This document shows positions 17,344 through 26,452 of a DNA stretch of 60,553 nucleotides, one piece after another (positions within the stretch are counted from its first letter, which is position 1; the number at the start of each line of letters is the position of its first letter). The position numbers were made by a program, and so were the translations under genes. Source of the stretch: Candidatus Magnetominusculus xianensis (GTDB lineage Bacteria; Nitrospirota; Thermodesulfovibrionia; Thermodesulfovibrionales; Magnetobacteriaceae); contig LNQR01000028.1 in NCBI GenBank assembly GCA_001541255.1, positions 1-60,553 of the forward strand, read 5' to 3'. The notes beneath the pieces are model-generated. The model saw nothing but the letters and a program-made list of their open reading frames with translations, had not been told where the DNA came from and did no database searches.

Positions 17344-19829
17344 TCCTTAAATAAATCTGGCTCACGTTCATTTTTCTTTCTTTTATGTTTCCAATAATCT
17401 GGAAATTTCTTTGGTTCTTTCAATAATTTATTGAACTCATCATTTGTTAGCTGTATATTATCATGACTTGAAAAAGTGAGATTTGAATAAGGAATCAGAA
17501 TCCTATTTAGATAAAGTCTTGGTGTAATCATGCCACGAGAACTTTTCCCTCGCCAATCCTGCAAAAAAATATGCCAGCGTATCAACCCATCATAAAATTC
17601 TAAAACGCTACTCTCTGGTTCAAATTTATCAAGTATTTCGAGGCGGAAGGCCTGTTTTGGTTGGTATGAGTCTTGATTTTTGACATAGTTTCCATATATC
17701 ATCTCGTATCGTGATACTTTAATAAAAGCTTCCATTATATCTGTAAGATGTGGCCCATAATTGATGACAGTGTCTTTCTTACATAGCTTTTTCTCAAACT
17801 CATAAGGGTTTTTTACTAGCTTTGAGTACCCCATAAATTCACCGCCTGCATTTCTATAAATTTTGTTTTGAATGGTATTATCAATAATATAATTAGTATC
17901 GTCTAATTTCCCGTTAGCTTCGCGAAGCATATTTGTAAACATTCTTATCATTGTTCTGATATCGCTTGACCACATCCCAGCAAATACATCAATACCTTTA
18001 TATATGGTCTTTATTTTACCCTTCCCTAGAGCTGTTGTTCGCATCTGCCTAGCAAGCTCATTATTAGATATTTCCATTTTCCCCAAAATATCGATTAATC
18101 CAAGTTCTTTACCGTGTAATATTGTGTGACGGTTTATTCTTGGTCTGAAAATCTTATCTATAAAACCCATTCTATCTTTTTCTGATTGCATGAGGCTTAC
18201 GGTAGATAAATCTATCAGCTCAAAATCGTGACTAAGCTCAAGTGGTTTTTTGTTATGTCCCACTTTCTCAAAACTGTTTGATGCTTCAGTCGATATTTTA
18301 AAAAAAAACCCAGACCTGCGTTTAAAGATAATTGAATTCAAAATAGCCTGTACTTCTTTGGTTATAGTTGGAGTAGTATAATCATCAAGGAAAAAAAAGA
18401 CAGGTTTCTTTTGTATCCATAATATATGTACCATTAGTTCTTTGTGAAGAGAATCAAGAAAATCATATTTTGCAAGAGGCCAGTCATTACTGCTATGTTT
18501 TTTGCCAAGTTTTGTTGAACGACACCTTTCCTTTTCATTTTCTATAAAAGATCTGACATGTGTTAGGATATTCACACCTGCTTTTTTAAACAAGTTACCA
18601 AATATACGTGATGTAAAGTCCTCTAACCAATGAATTGATTCAGGAGAAGACGGTTCGTCTGTTTCATAAAGTGCTATTGTTTTACAGATCTCGTTAAACC
18701 ACAACAGGTGAAAAAAGTGTATGATTTGTTGTTCAGCATATTGCGTTATTCGTTTAGGCACCCATGGGAAAGCTTCTATAATATCACGGCAGTTTACATA
18801 AAAACCGACGAATTGATCTGCTTCTGTTACAGCTGACGGCGATCCTAAAATTATATCCATTAAACTAGTTAATCGTCTGAATGTCATTGTTTTACCACAA
18901 CCTCTTGCACCTGTCAATACAGTAATATTCCTACTTAATAATTCTTTAGAAGCTAAGAAATCTGGAACAAATAAGGCCTTCCATTCATCAACGTTATTTC
19001 CAAGCGCCTCTGCAACCAAATAGTCACCGGGTCCCTTGATTGTTATTTTATTGGATGCAGCCGATGATTCAAGTTCAGAGGCCTTCTTTAATTCATCCAA
19101 TACATTTATCATCTCCGCAGGATTTTGTACATAGGAACCTTGTGTTTTATCTGTTTCTAACAGCGTTCTGCTGAATTCATTAGATAGTTTATCATGCATA
19201 ATTTTATCTCTTGAGCTTAGTTCGTGTTTGTTTAATGTGCGAAGGAGATTCATTAAGATTGAATGAAGCTGCTTATAATCATCCTTCGGGTCTATATCAT
19301 TGTGAGAACCACCATAGCCAAAGTCTGAGACTACAATCTTTCTCGGACTTCTAGGCAATCGGTCATCAGGTTTGGAGATTAAGATATTACCAGTGTGTAG
19401 GTCACCATGCTTAATATCTACAGATTTACATGCGTGTAAGGCACGTAAGATGTTGTCTAAGGCATTTTCTATAAAAGCTATATCTATATGAGAGTTGTTA
19501 TGAATAAATTCTTTTAAGTTCATACCGTCTATGTACTCCCATAATATCCAGACAAACGTTCTGTGTTGTTTGTCAAGATGAGTTCCATGCGAATAATACT
19601 GAATTATATGTGGTATTCCTCGGAGCTGTAAAACTTTTGTTAATTCTCGTTCCCAGCCGTTTTTTAGTTTATCTTGTGGAATGATTTTACATGCTAAGGT
19701 ATCTCCAAACATACTGCGAAGTGCTTTATAAACAACCCCGATTCTCCCTTCGCCTAACTTCTCTATTAGCTGATAGCCAGCAATATCAAGACCTACGTAT
19801 GGGTCTTCAGTATTTTTTCTGTCAACCAT
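17340..19829 (-). CDS. Ser/Thr protein kinase fused to a P-loop (AAA/ORC- or STAND-like) ATPase
   Basis: An 829-aa two-domain protein. The kinase domain (about 15-250) has the glycine loop LGEGRIGVVYKA (25-36), the ATP lysine in ACKII (Lys48), the catalytic loop HGDLHTGN (Asp143, Asn148) and DFG (169-171), so it should be active. A P-loop ATPase follows, with Walker A GARGCGKT (307-314) and Walker B FFFLDDY (478-484). About 330 C-terminal residues contain no repeat or known domain that I can name. It lies nine bases after the methyltransferase gene and overlaps the third gene, so the three are surely co-expressed. Kinase and ATPase combined with a methyltransferase recall BREX (PglW) and other modification-linked defence systems, but no PglZ or BrxL is present. 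Confidence 0.8.
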   Translation of the reverse strand: MVDRKNTEDPYVGLDIAGYQLIEKLGEGRIGVVYKALRSMFGDTLACKIIPQDKLKNGWERELTKVLQLRGIPHIIQYYSHGTHLDKQHRTFVWILWEYIDGMNLKEFIHNNSHIDIAFIENALDNILRALHACKSVDIKHGDLHTGNILISKPDDRLPRSPRKIVVSDFGYGGSHNDIDPKDDYKQLHSILMNLLRTLNKHELSSRDKIMHDKLSNEFSRTLLETDKTQGSYVQNPAEMINVLDELKKASELESSAASNKITIKGPGDYLVAEALGNNVDEWKALFVPDFLASKELLSRNITVLTGARGCGKTMTFRRLTSLMDIILGSPSAVTEADQFVGFYVNCRDIIEAFPWVPKRITQYAEQQIIHFFHLLWFNEICKTIALYETDEPSSPESIHWLEDFTSRIFGNLFKKAGVNILTHVRSFIENEKERCRSTKLGKKHSSNDWPLAKYDFLDSLHKELMVHILWIQKKPVFFFLDDYTTPTITKEVQAILNSIIFKRRSGFFFKISTEASNSFEKVGHNKKPLELSHDFELIDLSTVSLMQSEKDRMGFIDKIFRPRINRHTILHGKELGLIDILGKMEISNNELARQMRTTALGKGKIKTIYKGIDVFAGMWSSDIRTMIRMFTNMLREANGKLDDTNYIIDNTIQNKIYRNAGGEFMGYSKLVKNPYEFEKKLCKKDTVINYGPHLTDIMEAFIKVSRYEMIYGNYVKNQDSYQPKQAFRLEILDKFEPESSVLEFYDGLIRWHIFLQDWRGKSSRGMITPRLYLNRILIPYSNLTFSSHDNIQLTNDEFNKLLKEPKKFPDYWKHKRKKNEREPDLFKE

Positions 19830-19838
19830 TCAATATCC

Positions 19839-20954
19839 TCATTTTTTGCGAAGCACTATAATAGTCTCTGTGTTACTGCCTACACAGTTTCTTCTTACTC
19901 TTCTAATGTTAGGTATTGATTCAGTATGTTTCCATTCTAATGAATATCCCTTTACCTCATTGACAGCAATATGTATTAACAATTCATGTAATGACATTTT
20001 ATATGTTGAGCTGAATGTATCACCAATGACTAAAATACACAAACCATTGTGGACTAAAACGCTTTTCCACCTTTCTAAACAATTTCTACAAAGGATAATA
20101 AATTGTTTCTCTGAAGGAGATATCTTGGTATTGAGAGACTTCCAATCGTTAATTCCTAAAAACCACAACCTAAGCCTATTGTCTCTTCCATAATCTAGTT
20201 GTTTCATGTATGGAGGACTTGTTATTATTGCATTCACCATTTCTTTTGGAGAAAATTTCACCGCATCCTTTTGGTAACATTTTCGTTTCAATTTAACATC
20301 GAGAAATGGCACTCTTTTTAGAGTACGCATAACTTTTTTTTCAATCCTTTCCCGAACTGGTCTATACTCATACATTTCTGGATATTCATTTTGAGGAAAT
20401 TTTTTATCCCTCAAATATGGTACAGCATGACTGCTGGGGTATGACAAAAAACCAGGTCTTTGGTGATGTAAGATACCGAGCAAACATGATAGTAAAAAAA
20501 TATCCCTATTCCGTTTTAATACCTTAACCCACGCAATAATTTCTATGAGGGTTTTAGGGTTGAAAAAAGCTCTGACCCATTCGGGTATTTCTTGTAAATC
20601 TATTTCATGTAGCGTTGAATTAACAAAATAATCTATATTGGATATTTTTATTAACAATTCTTCTATCGATAATGCAGGAAAAAGTTTTGCTTTTGTAATT
20701 AAAGCAGCGTATGGATTCAGGTCACAAGCAATAACATTACGACCGGCAATCCAGCTTTCTAATGCAACATTGCCAGAACCTGAAAATGGATCATAGATAG
20801 TATCATTCTTATTTGTGAAAGTGGTTATGAGTGCCTTTGACATCGATGTTTTCATCTTACCTATATAAGGTGATATTTGATGAAGCGTCGATTCACTAGC
20901 GTAAGCACTGCCGTGCCATTCCAACGACAATTTATCAGTCCGCAAATCCTCCAC
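19839..20954 (-). CDS. DNA methyltransferase (N6-adenine or N4-cytosine type)
   Basis: A 371-aa amino-methyltransferase. HQISPYIGKMKTSMS (25-39) matches the segment preceding motif I in many such enzymes. DPFSGSG (55-61) is the S-adenosylmethionine motif, ACDLNPYA (76-83) motif II, and TSPPY near residue 245 the catalytic motif IV. About 180 residues between motifs I and IV probably include the target-recognition region. It starts with GTG in an AT-rich gap shared with the divergent aldo/keto reductase gene, and leads the operon with the kinase-ATPase and the unknown protein. No restriction endonuclease is seen, so it may mark self DNA for the two partners. Confidence 0.82.
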   Translation of the reverse strand: MEDLRTDKLSLEWHGSAYASESTLHQISPYIGKMKTSMSKALITTFTNKNDTIYDPFSGSGNVALESWIAGRNVIACDLNPYAALITKAKLFPALSIEELLIKISNIDYFVNSTLHEIDLQEIPEWVRAFFNPKTLIEIIAWVKVLKRNRDIFLLSCLLGILHHQRPGFLSYPSSHAVPYLRDKKFPQNEYPEMYEYRPVRERIEKKVMRTLKRVPFLDVKLKRKCYQKDAVKFSPKEMVNAIITSPPYMKQLDYGRDNRLRLWFLGINDWKSLNTKISPSEKQFIILCRNCLERWKSVLVHNGLCILVIGDTFSSTYKMSLHELLIHIAVNEVKGYSLEWKHTESIPNIRRVRRNCVGSNTETIIVLRKK

Positions 20955-21090
20955 TTTATAAAATATATCATATTTAGCAGAAATAATACAATGTTACAAG
21001 ATGGAATTCCCCTGCATATTGTGAATGGCAAATTAGTTATGGTATTATTACGTTGAATATAACGGCGGTAGTTTGAACGTGAGGTAGGAC

Positions 21091-22041
21091 ATGAAGACAA
21101 GACAGTTTGGGAATACGGCCCTGTACATAACGCCCATCACATTTGGAGCGTGGGAAATTGGCGGTGAGCCGTTTTATAGTAACCTGCCCGATGATGACTC
21201 CATCGCCTTGATTCACGAGGCGTTTGTCCTTGGCATTAATTTCTTTGATACTGCCCCGATATATGGCTTTGGTCATTCGGAGCGTATACTTGGTAAGGCC
21301 GTGAAAAAATTTCGGGATAAAATTGTTATTTCAACAAAATGCGGCCTGCGCTGGAAAGAAAACTTGCTCTCTGGTATATATAAAGACTCATCTAAGAAAT
21401 CAATTCTTGACGAAATCGATGAGACACGCAAAAGACTGGATACAGACGTCATAGACCTCTATCTCGTCCACTGGCCTGATGTTAATACCCCAATAGGGCA
21501 GACAATCGAAACCCTTGAAACCATTAAGGCACAGGGAAAAATACGATACTATGGCCTCTCTAATTTTTCAACCGCCCAAATCGCTGAGGCTGCCCGCTAT
21601 GGCAGTGTATCTGCCCTGCAATCGCAATATAGTATGTTGAACCTTAAACTGGAGAACTCCGAGCTGCCATATTGTATAGAAAATAACATAGGGTTTCAGG
21701 CATATTCGCCGCTTCACAGGGGTGTGCTGACAGACAAGACCGTTGAATCGTTAAGAGAATTCGCACAACCGGCGATTAACTGGATATTAGACTCTATGAC
21801 AGCAGAAAATACACGGCAAGTCCTCGACATAAAGGAAATCATGAATTATGGAGGGTATGGCTGTTCTTTTGCATCATTTGTGACTGCATGGACAATTGCC
21901 CAGCCGGGCATTACCACTGCAATTATTGGCACGACAAAACCACAGCATATCAAAGACGTAGCAGGTGCAGCTGAAATAACAATAAGCGCAGAGGACGCCC
22001 GAACTATCAGGTCAATATTAGAAAATAATCGGCAGGCATGA
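21091..22041 (+). CDS. Aldo/keto reductase
   Basis: A 316-aa NAD(P)H-dependent oxidoreductase of the AKR superfamily. The catalytic tetrad residues are visible: Asp and Tyr in FFDTAPIYGFGHSE, Lys in VISTKCGL and His in DLYLVHWPD. YGLSNF and the C-terminal AIIGTTKPQHI match cofactor-binding strands. The length is normal. It starts with GAGGTAGGAC before the ATG. It is divergent from the methyltransferase and marks the return to ordinary base composition after the island. The physiological substrate cannot be told from sequence. Confidence 0.88.
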   Translation: MKTRQFGNTALYITPITFGAWEIGGEPFYSNLPDDDSIALIHEAFVLGINFFDTAPIYGFGHSERILGKAVKKFRDKIVISTKCGLRWKENLLSGIYKDSSKKSILDEIDETRKRLDTDVIDLYLVHWPDVNTPIGQTIETLETIKAQGKIRYYGLSNFSTAQIAEAARYGSVSALQSQYSMLNLKLENSELPYCIENNIGFQAYSPLHRGVLTDKTVESLREFAQPAINWILDSMTAENTRQVLDIKEIMNYGGYGCSFASFVTAWTIAQPGITTAIIGTTKPQHIKDVAGAAEITISAEDARTIRSILENNRQA

Positions 22042-22073
22042 AACACTGAAAATCAAGATTGCCGGAGCAGTAC

Positions 22074-23588
22074 CTATAGATAGACTTTGTTGTCAAACCT
22101 CCAGCGGCGGTCTCCGCTGTCTGCCCTTATGAGAAGTTCCGACGTTATTACCGAGGATATGCAGATATTCGGCAGCCCGCTTCCAGGGTGAGTGCCCCCG
22201 CCTGTTATATAGCAGTTTGACAACTCCTCAGACCTGTTGTGCGGCCTGAAGTAAAACATCTGGTTCAGGTCATGGCTCAGATTAAATACTGCCCCGTTAT
22301 AAACATTAAAATCTCTTTCCCAGTCTAATGGTGTTACGATTTTCTCTTGTTCGATGCTGCTTTCTATGTCTTTGAGTTCGGTTTTTGCGGAGATAAAGTC
22401 AAGAACCTGTCTTCTGAAGTCATGTTTCAGGTCATCCCAGTTTATGGATGCCTTGTTATTGGGAACCGGCACGAGTATATATATTGGGGACTTCCCCTTT
22501 GGGGCCAGCGTATGGTCCGTAACTGCGGGGTTATGAATATAGACCAGCGATGCCGCTGACGGCCTCCTTTTCAGTGTTATCTCATCCATGTATTCTTTGA
22601 AATCCTCTCCGAAAATCAAATTGTGGTGCGGTATGTCGTACTGCTTGTTAATGCCGAGGTATAACATGAATGTCGAGCAGGAGTATTCACGCTTTTTCAG
22701 GTCTGCATCTGTGTACTTTTTTCTATCGTTCAGGAATTTTGACATAGCATAGGAAAAGTCAGCGTTTACTATGACATAGTCAGATTTTATCTCCCTGCCG
22801 TTTTCAAGGCAAATGCCCGCTGCCTTTTTTCCCCTTGTCAGAATGCCTTTGACCATAGTGGATGTATGAATTCTGCCGCCGAACTCTTCGATAACCTTTG
22901 CCATTGCCAGAGTGAGTCGGTTTAGGCCGCCCGTTACGTGATGAATGCCCCATTGATACTCTATATATGAAATCAACGAATAGGCCGACGGCGCCTGCCA
23001 CGGTGACATCCCTATGTATTTTGTCTGGAATGTCATTGCAAGCCTCATCTTTTCCTCTGTAAAATATTTTTCAAGCCTGCCTCTAAGACTGCCAGCGGCG
23101 TCCATCTGTGGCAGTGCCTCTAAAAAAGATGGCCTGAAAAAATCGAACACGCTGTCATAGGAGGATTTAAAACACCGCTCTATACGGTTAAATCTGTAGT
23201 GTTCGTCATGTCTGAATCTCAGATAGTTTTCAAGTTGATCTGGGAACACACGTTTAATTTCAGATAGTGTCTTTTGCATGTCCATTGAGGGATAAAACTC
23301 TGTACCATCCTCAAATTTTAATCTGTATAATGGGTCAAGCGGCGTGATTTCAACATAGTCATGGAGGTTTCTGCCGGAGAGCCTGAAGATTTCCTCCATA
23401 TACTGTGGAAGCATCAGGAAGGTCGGCCCTATGTCAAATATATAATCGCCAAGGAAGAATCTCCCCGTCCTGCCGCCAACTGCCGCCTCCTTTTCATATA
23501 TGTCAACCTCATAGCCCTTGCTTAACAGCAGCATCGCCGCTGCAAGTCCACCAGGGCCTGCGCCTATTATTGTAATCTTCTTTTTCAT
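22074..23588 (-). CDS. Phytoene desaturase-like (CrtI family) FAD oxidoreductase
   Basis: A 504-aa flavoprotein of the carotenoid desaturase family. It has the N-terminal dinucleotide fold GAGPGGLAAAMLL (8-20), GGRTGRFFLGDYIFDIGPTF typical of CrtI, and a C-terminal FAD-closing segment with GGGTHPGSGLPN. No phytoene synthase or other carotenoid gene is nearby in the window, so the substrate (phytoene, apocarotenoid or another polyprenyl compound) is uncertain. It lies 45 bp downstream of atpI on the same strand and may be part of that transcript. Confidence 0.8.
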   Translation of the reverse strand: MKKKITIIGAGPGGLAAAMLLLSKGYEVDIYEKEAAVGGRTGRFFLGDYIFDIGPTFLMLPQYMEEIFRLSGRNLHDYVEITPLDPLYRLKFEDGTEFYPSMDMQKTLSEIKRVFPDQLENYLRFRHDEHYRFNRIERCFKSSYDSVFDFFRPSFLEALPQMDAAGSLRGRLEKYFTEEKMRLAMTFQTKYIGMSPWQAPSAYSLISYIEYQWGIHHVTGGLNRLTLAMAKVIEEFGGRIHTSTMVKGILTRGKKAAGICLENGREIKSDYVIVNADFSYAMSKFLNDRKKYTDADLKKREYSCSTFMLYLGINKQYDIPHHNLIFGEDFKEYMDEITLKRRPSAASLVYIHNPAVTDHTLAPKGKSPIYILVPVPNNKASINWDDLKHDFRRQVLDFISAKTELKDIESSIEQEKIVTPLDWERDFNVYNGAVFNLSHDLNQMFYFRPHNRSEELSNCYITGGGTHPGSGLPNICISSVITSELLIRADSGDRRWRFDNKVYL

Positions 23589-23632
23589 ATTATTGTTGAT
23601 GCCTCCCGTATGATTTCTTCAAGCGTTTGAGG

Positions 23633-23980
23633 TCAACTCTTTTTTCCTGAATTAAAATATCCTGTTATTATTACAACTAAAAAAGAGACCGTTAACCCTA
23701 TGGACAGCCCGATTATCTCTGCTAATTTCAGATAAATCAGCACGAATATTATCCCCATTACCAGCATCAGCCTTACCATATTGAATATAAGCATGACAGG
23801 GGCAACGCCCTCAGCGTTCAACAAGCCGCCTATGCTCTTTGAGAGAGATACGAAATTCAAGAGTCCCACAATCCCGCCTAATGCTATACTCAGCGACATT
23901 CTTCCATAGCCCGCTGCAAGCGATATTACTACGGCAACCACTAAGGCCGCCAATGTCTTAACGGTCACACTCCTAATCAT
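23633..23980 (-). CDS. atpI: ATP synthase subunit I (AtpI-like)
   Basis: A 115-aa hydrophobic protein with four predicted membrane segments, matching the AtpI family that assists assembly of the F0 c-ring. Features include the basic N-terminus MIRSVTVKT, a GGIVGLLNF turn and the C-terminal GYFNSGKKS. Its start overlaps the end of the AtpZ-like gene by 8 bp, the usual atpZ-atpI order. The structural genes (atpB, atpE and so on) do not follow; a CrtI-like gene does. Confidence 0.72.
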   Translation of the reverse strand: MIRSVTVKTLAALVVAVVISLAAGYGRMSLSIALGGIVGLLNFVSLSKSIGGLLNAEGVAPVMLIFNMVRLMLVMGIIFVLIYLKLAEIIGLSIGLTVSFLVVIITGYFNSGKKS

Positions 23981-24197
23981 CTTTTTTCAACTCCCTGGCC
24001 GCAGTTCTGAACAATTCGATAAACCCTGAGATTATCCCAAATATAAGAAATGTAACGGTAAGATATGGCCTCGTATTAAAAAGTATGTCAAGTCCCTTAC
24101 CTATAAAAAATCCTACAAACGTCGCTACAACAAGATTAACCCCAACCTGGCTGGCAAACAACAGATGCTTAAAGCCCCCTGTACCTTTCTCAGCCAT
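23973..24197 (-). CDS. atpZ: AtpZ/AtpI family protein
   Basis: A 74-aa protein with two membrane helices and the typical pattern ASQVGVNLVVATFVGFFIGKGLD, then FLIFGIISGFIELFRTA. This is the AtpZ family (putative F0F1-ATPase subunit, sometimes linked to Mg2+ or Ca2+ transport). It overlaps atpI and follows the NrfD gene at 24292 by 94 bp on the same strand. Confidence 0.8.
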   Translation of the reverse strand: MAEKGTGGFKHLLFASQVGVNLVVATFVGFFIGKGLDILFNTRPYLTVTFLIFGIISGFIELFRTAARELKKDD

Positions 24198-24291
24198 TAA
24201 TTATACCCAATGGTTATTAACGCCCCCTGTGGGGTATGGAAACCTTCTGTCCCTGTCATATGAGAAATAGGGCAGGGTAGGGCTGGCGTTA

Positions 24292-25524
24292 TCAATGGGC
24301 AGGGATTTTCCGTCTCTGTTCCTTAGGAATCAAACTCAGCTCACCCTTATAGATAGGTATAGCTGTTTTAATCATAAGCGTATAGATAAGCGCACCTACT
24401 GCCCATATGCCAGCAGTAACAATCAACTCAGTTGCCGAGGGCAGATAGTCATATATTTCCCCCAGTGTGTCAGGAATAAAGCCAGGGACAATTAATCCCA
24501 TTCCCTTTTCTATGTACACACCTACAAGTATCATTACACACGCCAGATTCATAGTAGTAAATTTATGTCTCATCTTGGGCATTAGAAACAATATAAATGC
24601 CGTTACATTACAAAACAGCGCAATCCACGTAAACGGCACAAGGACATTGTGATGCTCCCCGCCCTTTTCCAAACCAAAAAATAGATAGTCCATTGGCGCT
24701 AAATGTATGCTGTGCGAATAAAACTCCTTAAATATCTCAGCGGCATATAAGAACAGATTCAAGCCCATTGCATAGGCAATCAGCTCGGCTATCTTTTGAA
24801 TCGCCTCGTTTGATATATCAACCTCTGAGACCTTTCTGGCAATCTGAAATACAATTATCATAAGTGCCGGGCCGGAACACAGCGCTGAAGCTATAAAGCG
24901 CGGCGCCACTATCGACGCGTTCCAAAATGGCCTCGACGAAAGACCATTGTATAAAAATGCTGTCACCGTGTGAATACTAAATGCCCAGGGTATCGACAAT
25001 AACACTATCGGCCACATGATAGACATCTTGTATTCCTTCCCATGCGCCGCCCTGTAAAGGACATATGTCACAGCCGACATATTTATTATTAAGTAACCAT
25101 TTAGTACAATAACATCCCATACCAAAAGCGAAGAGGGAAAATTAGGGGTCATCATAATGTGCCACGCGTGAAACGGTTTACCCATGTCCACTACTACTAA
25201 CAGAATACACATTATCACCGCCATCACCGCTATCATCTCTCCAAACAGCACTATCTCCTTTATCGGCTTAAAATGATATATGTACGACGGTATTACAAGC
25301 ATCACGGCGGCGGCTGCCACACCGACAAAAAACGTAAAGTTGGAAATGTAAAAACCCCACGACACCTGATCTCTCATATTTGTAACGATAAGGCCCTCAT
25401 CGAGCTGTCTGAAATAGGCTATTGCACCGGCAGTAATAACTAATACCAAAACTGAAAGCCATGTGTAGTATAGCTTGTTTCCCTTGATTATATGACGTAG
25501 TAAGTCTTTGATAAATTCTATCAT
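24292..25524 (-). CDS. NrfD/PsrC-type quinone-interacting membrane protein (module 1)
   Basis: A 410-aa polytopic protein (about ten hydrophobic segments) of the NrfD/DsrP family, which exchanges electrons between the quinone pool and a periplasmic iron-sulfur protein. I place the start at ATG 25524 because AGGAGAG precedes it; the longer frame to 25671 would run through the end of the ferredoxin gene. DsrP-like landmarks include DQVSWGFYISNFTFFVG and PRFIASALCSGPALM. It forms a set with the ferredoxin (25544) and the tetraheme cytochrome (26453). No molybdopterin catalytic subunit is in the window. Confidence 0.85.
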   Translation of the reverse strand: MIEFIKDLLRHIIKGNKLYYTWLSVLVLVITAGAIAYFRQLDEGLIVTNMRDQVSWGFYISNFTFFVGVAAAAVMLVIPSYIYHFKPIKEIVLFGEMIAVMAVIMCILLVVVDMGKPFHAWHIMMTPNFPSSLLVWDVIVLNGYLIINMSAVTYVLYRAAHGKEYKMSIMWPIVLLSIPWAFSIHTVTAFLYNGLSSRPFWNASIVAPRFIASALCSGPALMIIVFQIARKVSEVDISNEAIQKIAELIAYAMGLNLFLYAAEIFKEFYSHSIHLAPMDYLFFGLEKGGEHHNVLVPFTWIALFCNVTAFILFLMPKMRHKFTTMNLACVMILVGVYIEKGMGLIVPGFIPDTLGEIYDYLPSATELIVTAGIWAVGALIYTLMIKTAIPIYKGELSLIPKEQRRKIPAH

Positions 25525-25543
25525 ACCCACTGTCTCTCCTCTA

Positions 25544-26434
25544 TTAACTAAAGAAATAGAAAAAACTAGGATTAGTGTTGAGTTCTTCTTTGAGCCTGAA
25601 TACCCGCTTTGTCTCAATACAGCGGCTGACTTCGCTCTCAGGGTCAAGGAGATTGCCGAACTTTCTCGCACCTACCGGGCATATCTCTACACAGGCAGGG
25701 TATTTGCCAGGATTTTCCCTTGTCCTCTGGATACAAAACGTACATTTCTCCACATGCCCCTTCGCCTTTGGACGATTGCCAAGATAGTGTGTATTGGGAT
25801 TAAACTGGTCTGGCGGAACCGTTGGTTCAGCCCAGTTAAATTTCCTCGCACCGTATGGGCAGGCTGCCATACAATACCTGCATCCGATGCACCAATCGTA
25901 ATCTATAGCCACTATGCCGTCCGGTTCTCTCCATGTTGCCTTTGTCGGACATACCTTTACGCAAGGTGGATTGGCACACTGCTGACACTGCACAGGCATA
26001 TAAAAGTGGCCTGGCTCTGGCACTAATTCGTGATTATAGTACTTGCGCGATTCCTCAAGGTCACTTACCCATTTTTCACCGTTTTTAAACTCTAATACTG
26101 TTATATACTGCACTTGTGGTTTGCGTGAAAGGTTGTTCTCGGTAACACAGGCATAAATACACCGTCTGCATCCTATACACCTTGACAGGTCAAGACCATA
26201 TCCAAATTTTACGCCCGGCTGTGAGTCTGTTGTCCTTACGTTTATTGCCACCCCTGTCTTGTCCTGATAGTCTTTCTCCAGCTTTTTGGCGACAGTCTTT
26301 TTCTCTTCAGATGTCATCTCCCTGAAATACTTCTGAAAAAAACGTTCCCACATAGATGCATCACTCTTATCCGCCGGTATAAGCAGGCCGCCCAAACCAA
26401 TCGCCGCGCTTTTTATGAAATCTCTTCTTCTCAT
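25544..26434 (-). CDS. Tat-exported four-cluster ferredoxin subunit (module 1)
   Basis: A 296-aa iron-sulfur protein of the DsrO/PsrB/HmcB type. It begins MRRRDFIKSAA, a twin-arginine export signal followed by a hydrophobic stretch. Four cysteine groups (CIGCRRCIYAC, CQQCANPPCVKVC, CIGCRYCMAAC, and CTFC with a distal CVEIC) would bind four [4Fe-4S] clusters. It should carry electrons in the periplasm between the NrfD protein and the tetraheme cytochrome encoded next to it. Genes on both sides are within 20 bp. Confidence 0.88.
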   Translation of the reverse strand: MRRRDFIKSAAIGLGGLLIPADKSDASMWERFFQKYFREMTSEEKKTVAKKLEKDYQDKTGVAINVRTTDSQPGVKFGYGLDLSRCIGCRRCIYACVTENNLSRKPQVQYITVLEFKNGEKWVSDLEESRKYYNHELVPEPGHFYMPVQCQQCANPPCVKVCPTKATWREPDGIVAIDYDWCIGCRYCMAACPYGARKFNWAEPTVPPDQFNPNTHYLGNRPKAKGHVEKCTFCIQRTRENPGKYPACVEICPVGARKFGNLLDPESEVSRCIETKRVFRLKEELNTNPSFFYFFS

Positions 26435-26452
26435 GTCTCGTTCCCTAATCCT

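Noticed and set aside
25525..25671. Extended N-terminus of the module 1 NrfD protein
   Set aside because: The extra 49 residues run antiparallel in frame through the end of the ferredoxin gene; ATG 25524 has its own AGGAGAG.
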